DNA of 64,000 nt from Chamaea fasciata (taxonomy: Eukaryota > Chordata > Aves > Passeriformes > Sylviidae): contig JARCOQ010000002.1 of NCBI GenBank assembly GCA_029207755.1, positions 89,007,087 to 89,071,086 of the forward strand, read 5' to 3'. Position numbers and translations under genes: made by a program. The notes under the pieces were generated by a model that saw only the letters and a program-made list of their open reading frames with translations, searched no databases and had not been told where the DNA came from. Shown in pieces: positions 25,901 through 37,900 of this stretch; positions within the stretch are counted from its first letter, which is position 1; every line of letters begins with the position of its first letter.

Positions 25901-28900
25901 TTCCAAAAGATGGAGCAAGCAGTGAACCTGACAGCAAAGGCACCCTTACAGCTACATCCACTGCATCTAGCACTACTATTTCATTTGGAAAGGATGCTCA
26001 GCAAGCTTGTTCTTCTGGTGGGTTTGGGCAGCATCTCTTGAAGAAGGATCAATGGGAGTGTAAAGTGTGTTTAGTTCCAAATGAAGCAACTGTAAAGAAT
26101 TGTGTATCATGTCAAACTCCAAAATCAGGTATGTGGGAAACACATGGCACCCCATTAACTGGCTCTGCAAGTTTGAAAGGGAATGGTAACACAGTGCAGG
26201 ACAAGTTTGGATCTGCTTTTGCTAAAAATGAAGGTCAGTGGGACTGCCCTGTGTGCCAAGTCCAGAATGAGGCAAAAGATGTGAACTGTTGTTCCTGTCA
26301 GAATCCAAAACCTCAAAATCAACCAAATACACCCATACCTTCTGTTCAGACATCTGCTGCTCTGGGGGTCGGTTCCATTGGTGATACAAGTAAGCCACAG
26401 AAAAATGGGTTTGAAGGGCTTTTTGCTAAAAAGGAAGGTCAGTGGGATTGTGATACTTGTCTTGTGAGGAATGAAGGTTCTTCACTAGTCTGCGTAGCCT
26501 GCAAAACACCAAATCCATCTGGTAAGCCAGCTGGTGATACTTTGCCAACAGCTCCTGCTTTTGGCTTGAAAAGTAAATTACCTGGACTTGATGGAGGACA
26601 GCTGGGAACAGGCTTTAAGTTTGGTCTAGAGCAAGGCAAGACACCACCATTTACATTTCAGATTTCTTCTGACACTGAAGCCAAGTCTGCAAAAGAAGGA
26701 TTTAGCTTTTCAATGCAAATGCCTGCAGGTGGATTTAAATTTGGGATACAGGAGTCTAGTAAAAATGCCACGAAGAAAGATGAGCTGTCCAAAGAGCATA
26801 CAACTGGTTTCTTAAAAAGTGTTGATGAAAAAGACAAAAAGGAATTGCCTTCAGACAGTGGAACTGGATTCCAATTTCAAGAAACAGCAGACAAGGAGAA
26901 AATCGACTTTGTTTTTGGGCAAAATAGCAGCACTTCTACTTTTGCTGAGCTTGCAAAAAATACTCCTAGGGAAGGCTTTCAATTTGGTAAAAAGGACCCT
27001 AACTTCAAAGGCTTTTCAGGTGCAGGTGAAAAGCTGTTTTCTTCACAAAATTCTAAAACGGATCAGAAAGCAAACACATCTGCTGACCTTAGTGAGAAGG
27101 ATGATGATGTGTATAAGACAGAGGACAGCGATGATATCCATTTTGAACCTATTGTTCAGATGCCTGAAAAAGTAGAACCATTTACAGGAGAGGAAGATGA
27201 GAAAGTGTTATACTCCCAGAGAGTAAAGCTGTTCAGGTTTGATCCAGAAACAAGCCAGTGGAAAGAACGGGGGGTGGGCAATCTGAAGATTCTTAAAAAC
27301 GAAGTTAATGGCAAAGTAAGAATATTGATGCGGCGTGAGCAGGTACTGAAGGTGTGTGCGAATCACTGGATAACAACAACAATGAACTTAAAACAGCTGT
27401 CTGGCTCAGACAAAGCATGGATGTGGATGGCCAATGACTTTTCTGATGGTGATGCAAAGCTGGAACATCTGGCAGCAAAATTCAAGACACCAGAGCAGGC
27501 TGAAGAGTTCAAACAGAAGTTTGAAGAATGTCAGAGGCTACTACTAGATATACCACTGCAGACACCCCATAAACTTGTTGATACAGGTAGGACGGCTCAG
27601 CTTATACAGAGAGCAGAGGAAATGAAGTGTGGCTTAAAAGATCTCAAAACTTTTTTGACAGATGACAAAACTAAACTGTCAGAAGAGGAAAATGTAAGCT
27701 CTGTTTGTACCAGCAGTACTTCTGATTTGGTTATAAAGCCACATGCTGAAAGTACAGGCCCTACTCTGGAATGGGATAACTATGACTTGCGTGAAGAAGC
27801 ATTGGATGATAGTGTAAGTAGTTCTGTATATGCATCACCTCTTGCAAGTAGCCCTGTAAGGAAAAATCTGTTTAGATTTGGAGAGTCTACCACAGGTTTT
27901 AGTTTCAGCTTTAAATCTGCTTTGAGCCCATCCAAATCTCCTGCCAAACAGAATCAGAGTAGAACATCAGTAGGCACAGATGAAGATTCTGATGTTACTC
28001 AAGAAGAAGAAAGAGATGGACAGTACTTTGAACCTGTGGTTCCTCTGCCTGATCTTGTGGAAGTGACCAGTGGCGAGGAAAATGAGCAAGTTGTCTTCAG
28101 CCATAGAGCCAAACTCTACAGATACGACAAAGATGCAAATCAGTGGAAAGAGAGAGGGATTGGGGATATCAAGATATTGCAGAACTATGACAACAAACAA
28201 GTTCGTATAGTAATGAGAAGGGACCAGGTACTAAAACTCTGTGCCAATCACAGGATAACACCAGATATGAATATGCAACAAATGAAAGGATCTGACAGAG
28301 CCTGGGTATGGACTGCATGTGACTTTGCAGATGGGGAAAGAAAAGTAGAACTTTTGGCTGTGCGATTCAAGCTGCAAGATGTTGCAGACTCATTTAAGCA
28401 AATTTTTGATGAAGCAAAGCATGCCCAAGAGAGGGAGACACTAATAACACCTCTTTCTTCTCGTGCTAATACACCAAAGGAATCTCCATGTGGTAAAAAT
28501 GCTGTAGCTGTCCTGGAAGAAACAACCAGAGAAAGAACTGATGTCAGCCATGGTGATGATACTTCTGATACAACTGTAGAGGCTGCAGAGGTGTCAAATA
28601 CTTCAGAAACACCAACAAAAACAGTGGTTTCTCCTCCAAAGTTTGTATTTGGATCTGAATCTGTCAAGAGCATTTTCAGTAATGAAAAATCAAAGACATT
28701 CACATTTGGAAATACTTCAGCCACTGGTTCTCTCTTTGGCTTCAGTTTTAATCCCCCAAGAAAGAGTGAAGGCCATATTCCAGCATCTCAGAACACAGCA
28801 CAGAAAGAACTGGAAGTCTCTGAACCACCAAAAATCTCAAATGCTACTCAGAAGCCTGTAGACACCAAGGCAGACAATTTGTCTGCTTCAACACAAGATG

Positions 28901-31900
28901 GACCATCTAACTTCTCATTTAGAATTCTGGAAAAAGGTGAGTGTCAGTTATACTAGTAATTTATTCAAGCATGCAACTTATTAAGCAATCAACTTTGTGC
29001 TGTCATTATTCTCTTGAGACTAGGTAGTATCTTTCAGTTTTGATGCAGTTATCCATACGTTCTCCAGAGTTTCAACAAAAGAAGGGAATTTTAAGTCATA
29101 ATTATTTTCAAATATAAATGAAAATGTATAATGCAGGATGGAAATTTGTTTACTGAGAACAGGACTTTCCGGTAGAGAGCTTAAATTCTGAAGTGCTGCA
29201 TCCAAATCTTGGATTTAAGTGCTCAAAGAATTTGTGGACGTGCTTTTGGGGCTTAAATAGGTAGTTGATGTTGTGTGTACCCTGGGCCTTTGCTCAGAGT
29301 GGCAAAGTTCGAGAATGGCAGATACATGCTTCAGCTAAAATTTGCATTATCCCCATAGTTAAGTAGATGACTATTGTGGAAATAGTCTATACCTTTGTTT
29401 CAAGTGTTAAATACTGGCTTCTGCAATTTTGGTTGTGTAGCTTAACATGAGGATGTCAGCCTACTTCCTTAGCCTGAGAAGAGATCATGACAGCATACTC
29501 AGTTTTGTGGCTTCTGTCATAGTCTAAAATGATGTACAGGCTATGTGTGGCTGTGACAGGACCACTGTAATGTGTTGAGGTGTCTTTGTGAGAAGGATGG
29601 GATGTCTCAGACTCATTAACGCATCCTGTCTATTAGCTAAAGCGTAAAAAAGTGACATGGCAGAAGGTAATAGCTGTGGTACATTCACATGGGTTGGATA
29701 AGTTTGTGTAGAATGAACAGATGAAATTTCCTGCCTTGCAGTATGACTGGAATACCTGCAGAACATATATAAATCTGTTCTATCCTTTTAAAATTCCAGG
29801 TAAACACTTATATACCAACAATTTATTTTTTTAGGATTTAATTTTAGCCTCTTTAAATCTAATCCCATGGCCTTTTGGACAAGCACATCCTCCTTGCAAC
29901 CTGATAGTAAAGGTATTTACATACTGCACTGAATGTGTGATAAAAACACTCTAGCAGGCATGGGCAATAACCCAGCTGTGGTCAAAGCAGTTGGCTCAGT
30001 AATCCTCATAATTAACATGCATGCTGAAGGAAAGTACTTGAAATTGTGTGTCTGACTACTGTATTTGTCATGTTAAAGAGTGTCTCTAGCCCTTAGTATG
30101 TTTACATGAGCCAGCACAAGCGATGGCCCTGTTTAAGCTTTTGGCTTGTTTGCCTTATTTTTTGAGGATATGTGCCCTGCACTTTTTCCATCACAGTTCT
30201 ACTACGCGTGCACACTGGATCTCCTAAATTCCTTTTGTCTAGAGAAATTACGTTGTTATTTTCAGAGAGTATGTCTTGTGGTGCCTGATGTGCTTTACTC
30301 TATGTAAATGAAATATGCCTGAAGATCTTGAGACATCTTATCCAGTAAAGAGCTTTAATGTATTTAGCCTCTCTGGAAATGTTCGCTTCAGTTTCCTGAT
30401 TATCAGTGTTAACTGCTGTGCTTTTAAAAAGAAAGAGTGCACAGAAGTGAGAGCCACCTTCATGTATAATCTGAAGTCCACCTTAGCTGGTTAAAAAAAT
30501 TTCTGCCCATTTGTAACCAATTTGTTTACATTCAGACCCTGTTGGAGCTTATACTTTGATTATAGGTTACTACCAGTGCTACTTGCAAGTATGCTTGCTG
30601 TAAGCAAGCTCAACTTACATGGTTTTAAAATTATTTTAATTTTAAATAAACTTCTAGTCTGCATGTGACAGTCTTGCAGTATTAGTCCTACATTGTTTAA
30701 GTGTCAAAATGTCATTTGATAAGCTGTTCTTACTTGAACACTGAATTCCTGTTCTGTGTACGTAACCTAAAGTCACTTGCTCTGTGTTTTCAAGCATCCC
30801 TGTGGATGGAGTTTATTAACAGTTCAGTTCTATTTATGATGTCTGTAATCTGGACATCATTAATCCCATTAATCACTCAGTGCCAATTCACACATGCAAG
30901 AACCTTTCCTACCTCAAATTGAACATGGTGTTATATTGGGGGCATATGGCAGGGGGGATGTATTTAAAGAAACAAGACAAAATAAGCCTTTCTGGTACTT
31001 AAGACTTGTTTACTTCTACTTTTCTGATAATTAGGTTATGATTGTCTATTTAGTGATTTGTTTACAGTTAATGATAGTCTTCAGTGTTAGTTTTTAGTCT
31101 TTGAGCTCTGACTTAATAGTAAAGGATTTTGAGAAATCCTTCCTAAGTTAGTTTTCAAGCCTATCCAATACAAATAGAATACAGAGTTTTCTCATGGGGA
31201 ACTTGTTTTGAGCAGTGGCTTCTGAGTTCTGCTAGAACAACATTCAAAAGAAATTTAACCTTGTAGTAGTTCTGCAACTCCACGCATTTCCATTTTTTCA
31301 GATCATATCATAAACTTCTTAGAAGTTCTTGTTCTGGTTTTGGCTGGGGTAAAGTTAATTTTTTTTCTCAGTAGCTGGTACAGTGCTGGGTTTTGGATTC
31401 AGTATGAGAGCAATGCTGATTACACACTGATGTTGGGGTTGCTGCTAAGCAGTGCTTACCCTAAGTCAAGGACTTTTTTTCTTTTTTTGTCTCATGCTGT
31501 GCCATTGAGGAGGTACATAAATAAAAGCTGGGAGGGAGCTTTGCTGGGACAGATGACTCAAAGTGGCCAAGGGGATATTCCACACCATAGAACATCATGC
31601 TCAGTTTGTAAACTGGTGGAGTTACCTGGAAGAGGGCCCAGTAGGAGTGTGGGAATGGAGTCTGGCATTGGTCAGCAGGTCATGAGCAGCTGTATTGTGC
31701 ATCACTCGTTTTTTTCCTTGGGCTTTATTTTTATCTTTTAATATTATTATTATATGTCACTTCTTTTTCAATTACTAAACTGTTCTTATCTCATCTCCAC
31801 CTACAAATTTTACACGTGGTTGTCCTCCCCATTCCACCAGGTTACAGGGTGTGAGCCAGCAGCTCTGTGGTGCTTAATCGCCAGCTGGACTTAATCCACA

Positions 31901-34900
31901 CCAGTGCTTTACAAGTTTGAGTCAAGTCAGTTGCAGGCTACTGTACCTGTTACATGCTGTAGGATTTAAACTGGTGCTTTCCTCTTATATTCAGAAGATA
32001 CTAATTGATCAGTGCATGAGAGTAAACATCAGTTTTGTGACTAGCTAGAGAGATTTGGGCCTACCTGCTCTTAATGTCAGTTCAAACAAAAGTGGAAATA
32101 CAGTACAGCGTTGAAAAGAACTGTTGTGCATGATATTGTCCTGAATTTTGTTTCTCTCATATACTAACACTGCTTTGTGTGGGTTTTTTCACCTAGAGTA
32201 GAAAGTTCCAGTATCCTAAAACCAAGTCTTTTCAGAATACATTGTATGTATGCGTGGCTTTTTGTTTCATGGCTGCCTTTGAAGATATATTTAAGGTGTT
32301 TGCAACAGTAATCATTGTTGTTGAAGTCTTTCATCACTTTCAGTAGATGTTTGGAATGCTAGAATATTATTCCAGTGTTTGATAAAACAGTTTCATGGAG
32401 AACTTTACTCATAGACTAATCTGAAGTGACCTTAAATGTATTTCTCTTATTCAGCTGTTTTGCCCAGAGGGTACTGAAAGAGACTGCATGATAGCTCTCT
32501 TTAAATGCTGTCAAACCCGATGAGCGATGACTGTGGTAAAACACTGGAACAGTGTACTTGTTGCCGCAGCTTCTAGCTACCTTTCTGCTGCTCAAATTAA
32601 AGAAAGCACATGCTTCTGCCATCTACCTGACTGACTTGAAAGAAGTGTTTCGTTATACTCAAAGATACATTTTTTGAAAATTTTTTGATCCTAAGGAAAG
32701 CTGTTTTTTGGTGTAGGACTAAATGCTCCACACTTAAACCTCAGGTGAACTTGGTGCAAACTTACTCAGTCCAATTAAGACACTTGCTTAACTAACCAGA
32801 AAGAATAAAACACATGGTAATATGCAGGATATCTGCGTATCTTCATAACACAGTACTAGATGTACTTCTAATCCTTAAATTAGCTAGGGTGAGTTTTTTG
32901 TGTAAGATTCTAAGAAGAGGTATGAAAACATCTATATCCCGCTGGTGTGCTATGAACTTAGAAATTTTTTGTTCAGGAATCTTATCCTACGCCTACTTTC
33001 TGCAGGCTCAGAGAGCTTACTGAGATTTAAAAATCTGAGCAAAAAGAGTTAGTCTACAAGAGTGTGCTGGTGATGGGTTTGAGTTACTTTGTAGCTCTGG
33101 TGTGTATATAAATGCCTGAAATGATCAACTTGTAAATAAAGGTGGGGCAAAGACTACACAGGTAATACTTTGAAAAAATATGTAAGTTTGAATCAGTACA
33201 TCAGATTTTGCTGTTACTTTACTTTATACTGCTCTTAATCTACTGGACAATTAAGTAAAAAGTAATGAGAAAACTGCTTTTAAAAAGCAGACTTATTTTA
33301 GTGTATTAGTTGTGTCAGAGGATCAAAGGTCATGTCTGTAAACATGTCTCTTCTGTCCTTTTTTCTACTTGCAATGATAAGTTAAATTATATGATCAGAA
33401 AAATCAGTGTTTTTTGGGAACTGGGTACTAGTTTGGTTTCTAGCTGGATATTTAGGTTTTCTCTCATTACACTGTGCCACAGATTTACTAAATTATTTTC
33501 TTTAATGAAAAACACAGTGAGCTTTTGAGACCACCCTTCAGATTCTCACTTAAATCTGGAGAACAGGTAATAGACTGTTAGCAAATAGGTTGAGGTACTA
33601 AAGCAATCATTTTGTTCTTAGAAACAGTTGTTGTGGTTACTGATGTGCTTATGGGATAATTCTTAAAAATAGTTCACAGATTTCTTAGGCCTTTATCCCC
33701 AAACTCCCCTTTTCAAAATAACACTTAAATCTAAACAAGTAGAACCCCCAAAAAACCATACCTGATGTTTAAATTTCTTTATCCTCCTTCTTTGCTTCCA
33801 TTCTCTCATAATAAACTCAAATATTTGTTTCCAAAGCTGTCTTGCAGCCATATGTTTTATCTGCAGTTTGCTCTAAGCTTTACTTTCAGCTTTAACATTT
33901 GCACTGATCATGCACTGTTCTCAATACTGATGGAAGGAATAATTTAATGTTCAGGGCAAGAAGACAAAAAGCTAAATAATAAAACTGATGGTGATATTTC
34001 CTTGTTGCAAAAGCTGGTTAAATAGGCTGAAAGCAATATTTTTTGTTTGATAGTGGAACTAAGAATTACTTTCCTTTTGTAACAATCAAAGTTTCAGCAC
34101 AAGTTATTATGATAAATTGAAATTAGGTAATAAAACCCTCAACTTTCCCATAAGTAATCTGAAATGAGTTCTATTCAGTTGCTTGGACAGGTTGTTGTAC
34201 ACAAGTTCACTTTTTTTCAGGCCTGATGTTTGCTTGTTTACCTCTGTTTGGCATCTCTGTCACTCTTCTCTCTAGCTGTCTATTTGACATGAGGACTTAA
34301 TTTAACAATCCTTTTAATAATATAAAGATGCAGCCATGTTTTTTTTTTTTTAATGCTTGAATTCCAAAGGCAATTTGCTGTTCTGTCCTCGCCTCCTAGA
34401 AGTTCAATTTTTGTTTCTAATCTATCAACAGAAAATATATAAACCCTTAGAATTAATTCAGTTCCATATTAATGTGGGGTTAATGTTTCCTGTTCTGAAA
34501 TGATTCCATTTTAATGGTTTGTTCAATTTCTGTAGAAAAAGCTGAGAAGACCACGGTGTCAGAGGATGATGCTCCGTCTGATGAGGTTGTCATAGTTTAC
34601 GAGTTAACACCTACCCCTGAACAGAGAGCTCTTGCTGACTTCCTCAAGCTCCCTTCAACATTCTTCTGTTACAAGAATAAGCCTGGATATGTGAGTGATG
34701 AGGATGATGGTAAGGAATGCCAAAATTTATGTTTGTACTGCCTTTTTGTGGGGAAAGGATGTAATACACTGGTGCAGCCCCACCTTGAGTAGGACTGCGT
34801 GCAGTTTCGGGTGCCTCTGTGTAAGAAGGTGTTGGAGGGTGATCAAGGTGAACAGCCTTGAGTTCCAGATTCAGAAGGAGTGGCTAAGGTCACTTGGTTT

Positions 34901-37900
34901 CTTCAGCTGGGAGAAGACAAGGCTGAGGGGTGACCTCATCACAGTACAAAACTTCCTCAAGGGCACCAGCAGAGGAGGAGGTGCTGATCTCCTCTCTCTG
35001 CTGCTACTCAGCTGTAGGACACAAGGAAATGGAATGAAGCTGTCAGGGAAGTTCAGAATAGGAAAAGGTTCTTCACTGAGAGGGTGGTCCTGGAACAGGC
35101 TCCCCAGGACAGTAGTTAGAGCAGTACGCCCATCAAGCAACATCTGGGTGATGTACTTGGTCATATGGCTTGGTTTTAGGTAGTCCTGCAAGGAGCAGTG
35201 AGCTGCAGTTGGTGATCCTTATGGGTCCCTTCCAACTTGAGATACTCAGCAGTGTTAGAACCATTAGACACCGAAATACTTCTGGTCCAATGGCAAGTAA
35301 TCCTGTCAATGTCCTTATGGCCAAAGACGTACACTCAAGTCTTCAAAACAGAATAGTATAGTGGAGGCCCAGGAGTGACTAAAGGGTATTTGTTTTGTGT
35401 ATTATGGGTGTTGGCATCATTATCAAGGCAGTTGGTTAGGTCAGAAATATTTGAGCAAGAGACCTACTTAGTAAGTATTTTGAGACAAATGTAAAACATT
35501 TTTTTATTTAAAACAAGCAATCTCAGGTTAATGAGTTATTTTTCTTCTAAAGCAAATTCCTAATACCATTAGTAAACTTACTTTATCTCAAACTTTACTG
35601 CATGTAATTAAGATTGATTTACACAGCAGCAGATACTTTAAATGGAAACATTGTATTCAACAGAAAATGGGAGAAGACAAGCCCCCTCCCACAAGTACCT
35701 GAGCTTGTAAGTTTTTATGTAAAAAAATCTTCAGTATTCTTTCCCAAATGTGTTTAGTGGTAGTCTTAATAAAATCATTCAGTAAGAAATATGTTTTCTA
35801 AAAACAAAACCTGTGGCATGTATCTGTAGCAGTCTAGGCTGAGAAAGTGTTAACAGCACTCTGGAGTACAAATAAGCAAAACTAGAAGTGAAAGGTTACT
35901 TGTTGACTTGTGTAACTGTTAAAACATAAACAAAAATTATGTATGCCTGCTAGTCTTGTGAGTTGGAAGGGCTTAGTGGACTTCTCTGACCTAAAGGTGT
36001 ACCTGAGAACTTACTCTTGTTTACTGTGTTTAAGATGAAGACTATGAATCAGCTGTTAAGAAACTTAATGGAAGACTCTATCCCAGTGATTCAGAAGAGA
36101 AAAAGAAAGGGCAAGGTCCTGTAAAAGGTAGGTCTTAAGAAATTTTAATTACTATGCTTCATGTAGTGAAACATAAACTCTGAATCTGAAGGACACATGG
36201 GCAGAGGTTAATTTTATATTTCCTAGGATGGTTTTTAGAAGCAGAGATGCTGGGTGCAGAAAATCTGCATCTCAAAGTACAGAGTTAAGCTCAGTATGTC
36301 AAACTGTTAGCAGTAAAGAGGTACCTGAAAGAGAAATGTACATTCCAGGTGATCTCTAAACAAGAGCATCAAAGTCTCTTCCTATCTTGAGCTCCTTCTG
36401 AATATGAAAAATTCAGCTTGGCATAATACTGCTCAAGAGAAAGTTGTCTACATCTTTGAATACTTGCTACTTCTGCAGTTACTCAGTTGAAGCTTGTGTT
36501 AACGTTGTTCAATCTAATAGAAAAGCTGTTTGGTCTCTATACTAAATATACAGGTGTAGACAACTTCCTTGTGTGTGTCTTACTGTGTCTCAGACTTCAG
36601 CATTGCAAAACTTGAAGCCTGGGTAGCTACTTCTAGAAGTAAAGTTTGGGGGTTTTTTGAGGAAATGTGCTGGAAGGATTGAGCCATCTAAAATAGGAGA
36701 TACTGAAGGAAGTTAGTAGTAGTGGCAGCTGCATGATTGAACTCTTTTATCATTGCATGGAAATTCCCTGATAGCTGTAAAAAAGACGTTGTATATGCAA
36801 ATCTAGTCACTCCAGGTTAAGTTAGTTAGTCTTCACTTCCAACAATTTAAACAGTAGTGCTGTCTGTGAAGCTCGTGAAGTCTGTCTTCAAGTTGATCTG
36901 GCTATTAGGAAGTTAATTTATAATGTAGGAGCTAAACATTATTTCAGTATTTGCTGCCTTCACAGCTATTCTCCATTAATTCTTTACAGCAGGCCTTGCA
37001 GGAAAAAGTGAATTCAACAATGAAAGAGAATGTGCTGCTACTTGGGAAGAGAAAGCAGCTCCTGAGGAGAAAGATGAAACAAAAGCTCTGCAGGTTCCTT
37101 CTACATCTGTTTCTGGTGTCAGTACTGACACTGAAGGTGACAGTCCAGAAGACTTAAAGTCAGAAGCTGAAATTCATGAAATGAAAGTAAGAGCTAAATC
37201 TTTACTGAACTTCTTGGTATTAAACTTGTACAGTTACTTCATAAATGTGTGAGACCAGTACAGTTCTAGAACTAAAACAAACAGTTGGGAAAAGTTGAGG
37301 GGTTTTTTGTAGCTGTGCGTCAGGTGTCTGCCAACACAGGAGACTTGATTTCAGGGAATAATAATGTTTTTTTGAAAACAGACTACTTCAAAGATACTTG
37401 AGTCTCTTGTCAAGTTAACATGGCTGTGTTAACTGTAATGAAAAACTTCAGAAAGCTTACAACAACTTTTCTTGGTGTTCTTTATATTTCTCAAAAGGAC
37501 TGTTCTTAGACTCCTGGGGAGGAGGTTTGAATCCTAAGGTCTTCTAACTTATTTACCTATTACATTACTTTTTTGATTATTTGCAGGAGAATGAAGTTGC
37601 AAGCTCAAGTGATTTAGTCTGTACCAGTAAGGAAGAAATACCTGCTCTATCAAAAGATGAGGTGACAGTACATGTCCAGTCAGGTAACAGCAGTGAAGAA
37701 TCACATTCCACCACAGAAACTGTGCAAGTATCACAGACCTTACCACGAGCTGAAGACAAGCCTGTAGATTTGTCAACTAAAAAGAGTGATTCAGATGGTT
37801 CAGAGTCAACACAAGGTAAGGTCAGGGGTATGCTCTGAGGTTTTTTTAAATGAAACTATGCTTTTCTGTGGATCAGTTTATCTAGTGTAGTTGCTGTTTT

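Noticed and set aside
28248..28724. 158-codon minus-strand frame
   Set aside because: Shadow of RANBP2 exon 20, which is fully explained by RanBD3 and the following linker on the + strand.
31340..31741. 133-codon + frame in intron 20
   Set aside because: It lies entirely inside the solo LTR and matches no retroviral protein.
34695..35191. 162-codon + frame and 106-codon - frame in RANBP2 intron 21
   Set aside because: Both lie within the CR1 copy and carry no intact reverse-transcriptase domain.
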